NCBI GenBank assembly: GCA_028386065.3
Contig: JAKUCV010005756.1
Span: 39,029 to 103,028 of the forward strand
Source: Turnera subulata
Lineage: Eukaryota; Streptophyta; Magnoliopsida; Malpighiales; Passifloraceae
DNA length: 64,000 bases
Direction: 5' to 3'
Shown here piece by piece: positions 11,094-21,104 of this stretch (position 1 is the stretch's first letter; every line of letters starts with the position of its first letter). The notes under the pieces are model-generated. The model made no database searches, was not told the DNA's origin, and saw only the letters and a program-made list of their open reading frames with translations. The position numbers and the translations under genes were made by a program.

Positions 11094-11106
11094 GGCTCCG
11101 CTACCA
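11094..11106 (-). promoter_or_regulatory. Primer-binding site, TR-GAG copy 2
   Basis: The minus strand reads TGGTAGCGGAGCC two bases after the LTR end at 11109, identical to copy 1 and to both Copia elements with palindrome leaders. Confidence 0.85.
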
Positions 11107-11108
11107 AT

Positions 11109-12486
11109 TGTTAGAACAATAGCCCTGCGCTAGAGGGGGGGTGAATAGCGATAATCGAATAAAAACGAAATAAGCAGGAATTAAATGCGGAATTGAAAGA
11201 ATGAAGGACACAAGAAATTTATCCTGGTTCACACACACTCTACTAGTGTGGCTAATCCAGCCCTTCAAGTCTCACTTGAAGATTTCACTATCTACGTTAA
11301 GCTTACGGGTGCTTAACAAACCGTTACAACCTAGGAATTCTAGTCACAAGAATCCTAAACCTGAAAGTTCAAGTCACATGAACTTCAGCTCTCTTGCTTG
11401 AAGATACCTCACTTCAAGACTTCTCACACAAGAAGATATACCCTCTTCTTGTGAATCTAACCAAGGAAACTAACCTCCCTCAAGGTGTATAACAACACAA
11501 TAATCACTCAAACAAGAGGTCTCTCTCAAAGAGCAGATGTGAGTGTACAAATGAAGCTCTAAAAGGCAACTCTCAAATCCTCAATAGGATATTGGCTCAA
11601 CAAAGATTGATTTGAATGTATGAGAAGAATGCATGAATGTTGAGAGTTGATTCATTTTGAAACACAGCTAAAAATGCTCAATTTATAGCTTTGAAAAGTT
11701 ATATAGCCGTTTTAAATCCACCCAAAAACAGCCTTAAACAAAACATAGTGGGTGCTGAAAAAGTTGTCTGCTACAACGGCAAAACATCGATGTTTTAATT
11801 TTAAACATCGATGTTTTAGCCAGCAATTTTAAATTATTGCTCCAACGGCTAGTAGAACATCGATGTTGCATTTTAGAACATCGATGTTTTCATACTCAAC
11901 ATCGATGTTCTTAAATTCAACATCGATGTTTTTTGGCTTCGCAAAAATATGATGAAAACGGAGTTATGCAAGAACATCGATGTTGAAAATAAAACATCGA
12001 TGTTTTTTTGGCTACTGCCAAATTTCATCTTGTTTGACAATTGTCAGAACATCGATGTTTTGAGTAGAACATCGATGTTTTTCCGCTTCTGCCAAATTTT
12101 GGAAAACATTGAAGAAATCACAACATCGATGTTTCAAATGATAACATCGATGTTTTGACCAACGGTCACAAGAACATCGATGTTTAGGAAGCCAACATCG
12201 ATGTTATTTGCCTACAGCCAAATTGTGAAAAACTTGGGAAAACAGAACATCGATGTTTGTTGACAGAACATCGATGTTTTGGACTAGAAACACAACTTTA
12301 TGCTTGAAAACATGCTTATAAATTGTATGATTGAAATGTGTTTTGTTTGAGCCAATGCCTAAGAGAAGTTGAGTGTTTTACCTTGTACAAATGGGTCCTA
12401 ACTTCTCATGCTCTTCTTTGCACTTCAACTCTTGATCATATCTTCACTTGAATTCTTGATCACTTTGGTTGAGTACTTGTTTGCTT
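11109..12486 (-). repeat. 5' LTR of TR-GAG copy 2, outer 90 bp missing
   Basis: It starts TGTTAGAACA at the primer-site side and matches the other LTR up to GTTTGCTT at 12486. There it switches to Copia gag sequence without the last 90 bp (equivalent to 9044-9133). GCTT is shared by the LTR and by the Copia gag (GCTTACAAGAAGC) at this point, as expected for a microhomology deletion that removed the outer LTR end and the target duplication. Confidence 0.9.
11783..12278. repeat. Paired-palindrome array D (8 pairs)
   Basis: The LTR partner of array C: sixteen sites in eight pairs, all exact AACATCGATGTT, including the site that has decayed to AACATtGATGTT in array C. First pair 11783/11804, last pair 12246/12267. 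Confidence 0.97.
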
Positions 12487-12866
12487 AAGAAGCATCTAGA
12501 TGATGCATTGGATATAGGATGCCTCATGCTTGTTAACATGGAATCTGAGCTTCAGAAGCAACACGAGAACATGGGGGCGTTCGATATGATCGAACACCTT
12601 AAGATGCTCTTTGAGGAGCAAGCAAGGCATGAGAGGTACGAGACCTCTAAGGCATTGTTCCAATGCAGAATGGCTGAATCATCTCCTGTCAGACCTCATG
12701 TGTTTAAGATGATTGGATACATCGAAAGCCTTGAGGGTCTAGGGTTTCCTTTGCAGAAGGAATTGGCTGTTGACCTAGTCCTGCAATCGTTGCCGAATAG
12801 CTACGGTCAATTTGTCATGAACTTCAATATGAACCATCTTGACAAGTCCTTGTCCGAGTTGCTACT
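12487..12866 (+). pseudogene. Copia gag fragment of Copia-N
   Basis: An open frame matching the gag at 24197-24575 residue for residue over most of its length (KKHLDDA..., ELQKQHEN, IGYIESLEGLGFPLQKEL, FVMNFNMNH, KSLSELL). This is the UBN2-type capsid region. The fragment has no start codon of its own and no zinc knuckle. It is cut off by deletion on both sides: TR-GAG LTR on the left, 3' LTR on the right. Confidence 0.92.
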
Positions 12867-13353
12867 TTATGCCATTAAACCACTACTTTATGCCATTTGA
12901 TAGGGTTGAGTGATCTGATCACTTTTGCATCATCTTCCTCACTTGAGAGAGTTTTCAGAGCTTGAGAAGTGTTCTTGAGAGGTCTGAAAAAATTGAGAGC
13001 AAAACACACATATCTTCTTTGTGAAAGAAGAGTCAAAACACCACACACAAAAGCTCCCGGAAACCTGTTGCTAGCACACCAGTTCGGGAGAGCTCGGGTT
13101 GGAGTCGTGAGACGTTCTTCAACCGGTTACAACGGTTCGTGTGGATACCATAGAGGGGCGAGGCTTTTGTCTGGCTCTAGCTGATTCGGTTCTACAGTTG
13201 GGTGAAAGACCTCAACCGTTACAGGTATGAAAAATTGTTATTCGGTTTAGCTCCCTTCACATGGATCCTCCATGTGTATCCGGTATTTTCGCTGCGCATA
13301 CATGTTGTATTTTTGTGCTTTTGATTGTCAATTGCATGAACCGGATACTCACA
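12867..13353 (+). repeat. 3' LTR remnant of Copia-N
   Basis: It matches 6070-6552 of the 5' LTR and ends ACTCACA before the right CCGGG. About 1.06 kb of its upstream part is gone. At the join, the ~15-bp sequence CTACTTTATGCCATT appears twice (12862 and 12881) but once in the intact LTR, a templated repair footprint. Confidence 0.9.
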
Positions 13354-14117
13354 CCGGGGTGAGTGGCCGGGGCTGGATGCTACCCTTTTTGTAGTTCTGT
13401 ACTGAAAAATTTGGTGTGCATGTAATAGTGCAGTTTTTTATGGGGTGGTTGCTTTTCCTCCGGTGTTGTTGGTGGCTGGGCGCCGGTTGGAGTGTGAATA
13501 TGCTACTGCTTGGGGTTCTGGTCGGGCTTTAGCTGCGGGTGTGGGTGAGGTTTTGATTTCTTGGCACACACTGAGGGAGGGCTGGGTGAAGTTTAATGTT
13601 GATGGCAGCTCTTTGGGTAATCCGGGAGCTTCCGGTGCTGGGGGTGTCCTTCGGGATCATTGTGGTGCGTGATGTGGTGGATTCTCATGCTCTTTGGGGT
13701 TTGCTACAATCATGCTTGCGGAGTTGTTTGCCATTCTTCAGGGCCTTATGTTGGCTTGGGATTGGGGCTACCGTCGGGTGGTGGTGGAGTCGGACTCTCT
13801 TGAGGCTATCTCTTTGTTGAGCTTAGCTGTGTTGCCAGTTCATCCTTGCTATGCTTTGCTGGTTGATATCGCCGAGTTGCGTGCACGCGGATGGGAGTGT
13901 GAGTGTGTACATGTGCTGCCCCAATGGAACTTTTGTGCCGATTTCATGGCCAAACTTGGTGCTCGTCAAGTGGAGCGTGTGGTTAGCTGGCCTTCTCCTT
14001 CCCCTGGTCTTCGGCAACTCCTTGCAGCGGATGCTGCAGGTGTTGCCTTTGTTCGCCCGTGATTGCTAGCTTTGCTTTGTTTTCTGTCTTTTCTATTCCG
14101 TTGTACCAAAAAAAAAA
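13354..14117 (+). pseudogene. LINE ORF2 RNase H part and 3' end with A-tail
   Basis: It resumes the LINE interrupted at 5003, starting with the second copy of CCGGG. The RNase H domain (RVT_3 type, degrading RNA in RNA-DNA hybrids) shows WVKFNVDGSS with the first catalytic Asp (~13590), AELFAILQGL with the Glu, and VVVESDSLEA with the next Asp. The C-terminal VLPQWNFCADFMAKLG stretch follows. One frameshift lies near 13672-13694. A stop after VAFVRP ends the ORF near 14062. The 3' untranslated tail ends TTGTACC plus ten A residues at 14117, typical of plant L1-type LINEs. Confidence 0.92.
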
Positions 14118-14703
14118 GTATAATGATATCAAAATTAGGACAAATGGAATTATGGAGGGTAATTAGCCAAAGAGATGAGTCCAAGTAGAAGTTAGGTGTA
14201 GGGTAAAATATTTACTAGGGATAAATCCAGGTACGATAAAAAATGAATTTTACTGGATGGTAAATGACATTCACATAATTTATTTATGAACAAATTCAGG
14301 CTTATTCTTTATTTGTTTTTTTTTTCTTTCTTTCCCTGTGAAATACATATAATACCAAAAAGGAATACATCTCGAATAACCATATTTTAGGAGATAATTA
14401 ATAAGTTTTTTTTTATACTAATGATGTATCTGTGCATTATATTACTGAGTACAATATAAGATAGGCTCTAGTACAAGAGAAAGAAGACGTGTGATAGAAA
14501 ATGAAAAGAATATGAAATCAACAAACTATGGGGATGGAGTGAAGTTGAGAACTGCACGCTTCGGACAGTGCCGCAATTGCAGTGTCGCTGAAGATGCCAA
14601 GACTGCTCGACTACTGTATGGAGAGGAGGGGTGTGCCTGCTTGAACCACCAAATAGCCCTAGAATAATATCAGACATGCAGAAAATGGCAGGAAGGGACA
14701 CTT
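14118..14703. other. Unassigned intergenic DNA
   Basis: AT-rich sequence between the LINE tail and the solo LTR. A short open frame (minus, 14468-14701) has no recognisable domain. No gene or repeat boundary was identified. Confidence 0.5.
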
Positions 14704-15325
14704 TGTAACGACCCGGGTAAAATTTTCATGATTTTTACAAAGCTGCTTTGACTTTTACGGTGGTTAATAAAATTTTTATCGCGGTCAAACAAGAATTTTA
14801 TCAATCGAGTCAATTTTTATTATTCTTACTATTATCTTTATTGCTCTCAAAATTTTTATTATTATTGTTACCATTATTCTTATTATTTTCTAATCAACAT
14901 TAATAGTATTATTATTATTATTACCGTTGTTAATATTATTTTCCTAATCAACAAAAATAATAAAACACTTACAAATATTTTGGCCGGATATGTAAGTTAC
15001 ACATATATTACTAATTATAATTTTAAAAAAATTTAAATGTCGTAATTCTATGAATTCTATCGGACCGAGTTTTACCGAGGGTTTTTTTTCCGGGAATAAC
15101 CGAGCCTCGGAGTTTAATTCCGAGGGTTACTCTGGATTTCCGAGCCTCCTTTACAACTAACCGAGCCTCGATTTTCAGTTCTGCGACTTGGACGATGCTC
15201 AGTGGTATTAATCGAATTTTCCGAGCCCAAGTTGTATTTTCGGACTCGGGACGGAAAGACGACAGTACCCCTGCGATTCCGACATAAAATTGGGACCGGC
15301 CAAACGTGGCTTGCCACATGGCCAC

Positions 15326-15660
15326 TTTTCTTTTCTTTTCTTTCTTTTCCTTTCTTTTCTCCTTTCTTTTCTTTTCTTCTCCATTTTTCTTCTTCAGCCA
15401 CCGGCCCTCCCCTCTTTCTTTTCTTTCTCTTTCCCGAGACTTGTTGTCCCCTTCCTTTGTCTTCATCTTCTCTCCTCTTCTTTATTTTCTCTTCCCCTTC
15501 ACCGTTTCCTCCACGCCTCCCCTGCCAAACCCATCTTCTCCTTACTCTCCTCCTCTTCAATTCCTTTTCCTCCTCTGCCTTCCCCAAGCAAGCCGTTGCC
15601 TCTCCTCTCTCCCTCCCGTTTTCCTTTTTCCTCCTCGCCTGTGCCATCTCGGCCTCCTCC
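15326..15660 (+). repeat. Polypyrimidine tract in solo LTR
   Basis: Several hundred bases of nearly pure CTTTTC/CCTCTT sequence follow a GC-rich boundary. A GC-richer segment with spurious open frames in both strands comes after it. The Gypsy LTRs at 29274 and 35496 have the same layout with purines on this strand. Confidence 0.8.
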
Positions 15661-18361
15661 ACACACACACGCTGCCTTCACTGTCTGCGACTGACACCAC
15701 CTTCCTCCCCTATTCTTCTTCCTCTGCCTCCTCCTTCATCTTCCTCCACCCTTCTTCGCCGTTGCCACCAGATCACCTCCACCTGCTCCTTTCTCCTCCA
15801 CGCCACCACCGAGTCCAGCACAACACCGCACCACCTCTTCCATCTTCTTCCTTACGATGCTGCCGTCTCTTCCTCCTCGCTGTCCTCTACCTGTGTTCCG
15901 ACCAGAGGAACTGTGCTCGGGCCACCGTGGATTGAGGTCATCGCCGCTGTGGGTGCACCAACACGCCGACGCGCCTTCCCTTTCTCCTCTTCCGCTCGTG
16001 CTCCACGATCTGCTCTCCCATGAGCTCTTGTCCGCCATTTGCGCCCGATCTTCTCCCTCCTTGCCTCTGCTCAAGCCGCCGCCTCCTTGTGTGGTTGTGT
16101 CGGTAAGACCCGACGGCGCCCTCCTCCTCTTTTCTCCACAATTCCCCCTCCTCCTTTAATCGATCTCTGCCAGTTGCTAATTTGGTCTTTGTTGTTTTGT
16201 GCTTTTGGTTGTGGGTCTGTCCGATTGTAACCGGGTGTGTATTTGGGCGTTGCTCTGTTGGTTGTTTGGGTTGGTGGTCTGGCCGTGATGCCGTTGTGGG
16301 CATGGTGTTGGTGTTGGTGTTGGTGGGTGATTGGGTAGTGGTTCAGCTAGGTGGCTTGGGTGCGTTGATGCTTGATGAGCAGAGATGAGGACCATGGTGT
16401 TTTATGGACTGCGTGAACAGTACCGGCTGGAATCCGGCGAGGCTCCGACAGTCTCGGGAATTTTTTGGCGAGCCCGGAAAACGGACCTTAGGGTAAAACC
16501 CGAGCTTTGGACCTTTTGCATCATAAATCGAACCCGAACGATATTAAACGGACTCGGACATTAAACGATGAATAATTAACTTAATTAATAGTATTTAATG
16601 ATATTATTTTATGCAATTTAATTTATGCTTTATTTATGTTTTTATGCTTTTATTTTATTATGCTTCAATTCAAATTTATGCACTTATTTACTTTATGCTT
16701 TTATTTAATTTTCTGATTGGGCTATTAAAAGGCCCATAGTATTTAAATTTCCGTTTTAATTTTATTCACGTTTACCTGGACTCGTAAAAGGTCCATTGAA
16801 TTTAATTTTCGGTTTTATTTATTTTAATTGGGCTAATTATAATTAAAGGCCCATAATTTCTAATTTAATTAAGTCTTTTATTTATATAATTCGAAGTTGA
16901 TTTATTATTTTTTTCCGATGGACTAAACGCAAGTGAAGGTCCTCTGGGCTTAACTTCTTAATTATGTTATTACGCTTCTAATACGTTTAATTACCGTTCC
17001 TCTGGGCTAAATGATAATAGGCCCATACCTTATTTATTTATCAATTTGATTCTTATATAAATATTACTACTACCTATACTTTCATTGGCTAAATAATTAT
17101 AGATCTTAATTTATATTTTTGGCTATATATGTGAGTTTATTTTTGGGCTAAATTAATATTAGTTTCATATCAATTATTTCTACCGATTTTATTCTTACAT
17201 ATAACCCGTGCAAGATTATTTTAAGGCTTAATTATATTTTATTAATTTATTTATCAGAAATATTTTATTAACAGTAATAATACTTTGAAATATTAATAGT
17301 TATAATATTTCAGTCCAATGATCTTGTTATATATTAAATCTAACTACTTAGTATGTACAAGTTTTGAATTGTTATATTTTTAAATAACTGTTGTATTTTA
17401 TAACGAGCTATGGTATCGTTATTATTTTTATTCTATCTATAATTTTCGATTATATATGTATATATACTACAACATTGTTTTATACCATATATACCATATA
17501 TTAAATTCTTTTCGATGGTAATATTTCCTATTTGATAGTTATTATCAAATATAATATTCAAATATCATTTTCGCGTATTCATCGTTTTCACTATTTTATA
17601 ATCATTGGCTACTAAACAAATAGGTATTTATTACTATTTTAATCGAGTATAAGTACTTTATGGAATATTATATACTTAGTAATATGATTTCTTATATATG
17701 AATTAAACAACGTATTTATGAGTATGTATTTTCTTATCTTAAGCGACGTAAGGGCCAGGATATCGGCTTTGGCGCTCGGTTTTGGTTTTTGATTTAATCA
17801 AGTACATTTGATATAACCGTTGGATTAAATTAATTACCACCAAGTCGGATGAACTGTTGGTAATAAGATAATTGTTGAGATAATAAAATGAACAGATAAG
17901 CCGTCAAATAACAGTTAAACCGGTATCATGCATAAACATTTTTGTTGTGCATTATAAGTGATTATCGTGTTCCTATATATACATATAGGGTATCGGGGTT
18001 TGACCGGATAGCAGTTTCAGAGACACATCAGGTGAGGATGGATAAACCTTGATATGTGCCCGCAATACTGCGTATGTTTTGTTGTTTGATTGAACTGCTG
18101 AGATGATTATTGTTGGTTGTTTGACTGCTATGATGTCGTTGTTGTTGTTGATAAACTGTGTTGTTGGTTTATGAATATTGTGTTGAGATTAATGTTGAAC
18201 TGATAACTGTAGATAATTGAGGAAAGGATAATGAGTATTGGAAATGGAATTGGAATTGAATTTGAGATGATGATTTAATTGTCACGTGGAAAGTAGTGGT
18301 ACGACTAGATGGTTAGAGGCTAGTTCTGTGGTGTCATGGCCGGTTTGGTTTGGTTGATATT

Positions 18362-18403
18362 GGGATGTTGATCCCGGATTGTTGTTATTGGGATGTTGAT
18401 CCC
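18362..18403 (+). repeat. Two GGGATGTTGATCCC hairpin units
   Basis: GGGAT-GTTG-ATCCC at 18362 and 18390, 28 bp apart. The same small inverted repeat is multiplied in the other Gypsy LTRs (31525, 31551, 47888-47990 and others). Confidence 0.85.
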
Positions 18404-18623
18404 GGATTGTGTTTTGGCCTGGCATCCAGAATTAGTTAATGACCAGGTACGACCCTAGCTTGTCCAGTGACAGGGGCCCGGAAGATAAAATTTGGTAATA
18501 ATAATATATATTCTTTTGGTCTTGGCTCAGTCGTATTTTGGTGGAATCTTTGAGTTGTCTTTGCCTGTATTTTTTTCGAAAGTATTATGGTTGCCTGCAT
18601 ATCTCTGTTTATCCTTGGTCGGT

Positions 18624-18669
18624 GAGCACTTCGGACTCACCCCTCGCCTGCGGGGTTTCATCCCGTAGG
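18624..18669 (+). promoter_or_regulatory. Conserved LTR block with hairpin (copy 1 of 6)
   Basis: GAGCACTTCGGACTCACCCC followed by CCTGCGGG-GTTTCAT-CCCGTAGG, an 8-bp stem with one G-T pair. It is nearly invariant in six LTRs of the window whose other sequence has diverged. Its role is unknown; an RNA structure in R/U5 is one possibility. Confidence 0.75.
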
Positions 18670-18953
18670 AAGAGTTGTTTGTGGTACAGGAACGTACGGG
18701 GGCAGGCTGCTGTGTACCCTCGGGCAGGACTCGGATCTATTAACTTGCATTTGGAGTTTTGCATATGTTGTTTATAAGATTATAAATGCTTCCGATGTGC
18801 TATTGTTGTTGTTGTACCCATAGTCGGGTGACATGATATTATCTTTGGGCCGTTGGGCCGGGTTTTCCATTTGTATTTACTGTCTGTGCCACGTTTCGGC
18901 ACTGTTGTTTGGTAATTACTATTTGTTGGGTAAATTTGGGTCGGGATGTTTCA

Positions 18954-19110
18954 CACCTCACGAAAGACAATAGGTTAACCAGATGGACCAAAGCGTGGCA
19001 ACACCAATTGAGAGCCTTGCATGCCCGAAATGCGTGGAGCCAGAAAAAAGAAAGCCACTGACGTAGCCAGGATTGAATAGTCGGTGGGGCAATCCAATAC
19101 ACTCCCCACC
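18954..19110. other. Short intergenic stretch with hAT-end-like sequence
   Basis: Contains ACGTAGCCAGGATTGAATAG and GGTGGGGC, resembling the terminal motif of common plant hAT elements, but no second end was found. Nothing else is recognised here. Confidence 0.35.
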
Positions 19111-19738
19111 AATCACACAGTAAGTTTTTGATAATGGAGCATTCTTCATTAATTTAAACAGATCAAAAGATCTGAGATACATAATTGAAGATCTAGTAAA
19201 ACAAAAGCATGAGAAAAATTTAACCTAAGAATTCTTCTCAATCTACTACAAAGAAACACACAACGAGATCTATTTCCTTCAAAAGAGGATTTACAACAGC
19301 ACTCTGCTCTCGCGGGTGTCATAACCTGGTCTGTGCAATCACCAAGCCAACAGGTAAAGGCGATGCATATCTGTGGGGTGAAATATCCCTTTGTTGGCGA
19401 ATTTGTGCAGTAGACAAAGAATTGTTCTTGAGGTCGAATCTTCCTCCATGGCTTTTGGCTCCCATAGTTTTATTCGAATCACCAAAACGCTGACGGAGAA
19501 AATACACCCACAAAAAGTAGGACTAAACTCACAAAAAGTGAGACAAAACTCACAGACTAAACCCACAGAAAGTGAGAATAAAACAACAAAATAGAAAAAC
19601 AACAGAGAAAAAGCTAATTGGTGGGGGCTTACCGCCGAAAAAAAAGTCATCGGCGGCAGCCCCAATATGTAGATCTAGGGTTTTTTCTCTGAGAGAAAGG
19701 GAGAGTGGTAGTGACTGATCTAATCACACAATAAGTTT
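19111..19738 (-). mobile_element. Short LINE-derived insertion with 17-bp target duplications
   Basis: The direct repeats AATCACACAgTAAGTTT (19111) and AATCACACAaTAAGTTT (19722) flank 594 bp. Read on the minus strand, the insert starts with a leader-like region and a short frame beginning MEEDSTSRT. It ends CATTATCAAAAA, a short A-tail abutting the duplication. Long target duplications and a 3' A-tail mark target-primed reverse transcription. No reverse transcriptase remains, so this is an internally deleted LINE or a SINE-like derivative. Confidence 0.65.
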
Positions 19739-20651
19739 AAAAATATTAGAATGATATGGATATATTTTTTTTATGTAGATGCCATATCACCGCCCAATCC
19801 ATATATAACAAGAAAAGCTAAATAGTTTACTTTAAACCTTTAATCTTCATCCCAAGTAATTTTGCAAACTTCCCGTCGTAGATAAACATTAATTTTAAAG
19901 AAAAAATAAAAAAAATAAATCATTCCATTGAGCTATTAGTATATACTAGCTCACTTCCAGTGGATTTCACGGACTTGTTTACTAATTAATCTCCCGCACA
20001 AACAAAATAAAATAAAAAATGATTAAAATAGATTTAAAAAATAACAAAATATAAAATCAAAGAGGATGTTTAATTAAGAGAGATAAAATAACTTTAATAG
20101 TATACCAACATTCATACATATGTAAATCGAAATAAAACAAAGAAGCGAATTGAAATAAAACAAAGAAGGGAGTGAATGAGTGAATGATAGAGAAACTGTA
20201 TCACACACAGACAGAGACTGTATCTAGACCTTGTGTAGTGCAAATAGAAACAAGAAAGAGTTGTGAAAGAGAATGAATGAATAATAGAGAAATTGTATCA
20301 CAGACAGAGATTATTGTTTCACATACACAAACAGAGACTGTATCTGTATTTAAAGAGAGATGATGGAGAAGAAATATTTGAAAAGATACACGATAAGAAA
20401 TAAAGATAGGTTAGTTTTAAATAACAATATTATCTTATCAGTGATACAGTTTATCAATCTAAAGCTAATATAATTCTTATCATATCAATATTATCTTATT
20501 CGTTTAATTCCAATCTTATGTGTCAAAACCTGGTGAGGGTAAAGCTTTCACATGGCAATAAAGGAAGACCCAAAAAATACTATGTGTCAAAACCTGGTGA
20601 GGGATTCAGCTTTGTATATATATAATAGATTAGGTAAAGGCATCCAAATTT
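19739..20651. other. AT-rich intergenic DNA
   Basis: No gene is seen. There are loose repeats around GAAATTGTATCACAGACAGAGA (20160-20345). A 23-bp direct repeat (TATGTGTCAAAACCTGGTGA...) occurs at 20517 and 20581. Confidence 0.5.
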
Positions 20652-20656
20652 GCGAC
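20652..20656 (+). repeat. Target-site duplication GCGAC (left)
   Basis: Matches GCGAT at 51668-51672 with one transition; the two copies flank the LTR ends exactly. Confidence 0.75.
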
Positions 20657-21095
20657 TGTTGGGAAATTAGACATGTTCAACATATAAACAATCTATGCAC
20701 AACGGAAGAATTAAATAAATAGAAAAGAAGACTTATCTATGTCTATTAGATTGGAGCCCGTTAAAACGATTCTGGATCAGTTGTTCCTCTGGATCATTGG
20801 AGTATCGATGTTGGTCGGAGTTAAATCACTAGGATATTAATCACTAGAAAGTAACTCACAAGCCACAACCTACGAACCCTAAAGTTGTATGAAGATGGTT
20901 TTTGTTTTTTACTGGACAAACTAGAGAGAAGGAGAGAGAGAGAGCACACAGTGAAAGGAAAAACAACCCACGTTCTTTTTCTATTCTGCACACCTAGGAA
21001 TAAACTGACTAACAGTTTTTCCATAAAACAATATGGAACTGGGCTTTATCAAATAGGCCCAGACCATCATGGGTATACAACCCAATAAACCAATA
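20657..21095 (-). repeat. 3' LTR of the non-coding Copia-type element
   Basis: 439 bp, matching 51228-51667 throughout (TGTTGGGAAATTAGACATG... to ...CCCAATAAACCAATA). On the minus strand it follows the polypurine tract. Confidence 0.9.
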
Positions 21096-21104
21096 TCTCC
21101 CACT
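21096..21104 (-). promoter_or_regulatory. Polypurine tract
   Basis: The minus strand reads AGTGGGAGA directly before the LTR. The same Copia-type tract precedes the LTR at 27601. Confidence 0.8.

Larger units (their letters stand above)
7954..12486 (-). mobile_element. TR-GAG copy 2: gag-only Sirevirus-like LTR element
   Basis: A minus-strand LTR element with two near-identical LTRs, a primer site at 11106, one intact gag ORF and a repeated polypurine-tract region. Its internal region is only about 1.97 kb and has no protease, integrase or polymerase. This matches the terminal-repeat-with-GAG class of non-autonomous plant elements. The coiled-coil gag ending in a CCHC knuckle and a WVPK-type tail, together with several polypurine tracts, points to the Sirevirus branch of Copia. 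About ten differences over ~1.09 kb of comparable LTR (counted by eye) suggest a fairly recent insertion. The outer 90 bp of the right LTR are missing. Confidence 0.88.
5004..13353 (+). mobile_element. Copia element nested in the LINE, internally deleted (Copia-N)
   Basis: It is bounded by CCGGG duplications and by LTR ends TGTTAGTG and ACTCACA. It retains a full 5' LTR, a primer site, a leader with palindrome array B, a 380-bp piece of gag and the last 487 bp of the 3' LTR. All of protease, integrase, reverse transcriptase and RNase H is gone. TR-GAG copy 2 sits inside it. It belongs to the same family as 22119-28966 by LTR, leader and gag similarity. Confidence 0.9.
14704..18953 (+). mobile_element. 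Solo Gypsy-type LTR, about 4.25 kb
   Basis: It begins TGTAACGACCCGGG and ends GGGTCGGGATGTTTCA, the same terminal signature as the LTRs at 29274 and 35496. No primer site, gag or pol accompanies it. It also shares the GTACGACCCTAGCTTGTCC block and the CACTTCGGACTCACCCC hairpin block of those LTRs. Flanks CACTT and CACCT agree at four of five bases as a possible target duplication. The unusual length comes from an AT-rich region of about 1.5 kb (16550-18000). Open frames inside it are low-complexity and not considered genes. Confidence 0.75.

Noticed and set aside
12969..13184. 71-codon frame repeated at 6168-6383
   Set aside because: It is conserved only because both are LTR copies of one element. 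No domain or start context supports a gene.
15202..16023. 273-codon open frame in the solo LTR
   Set aside because: It lies over a polypyrimidine tract and a GC-rich LTR segment. Several overlapping frames on both strands are open because of base composition.
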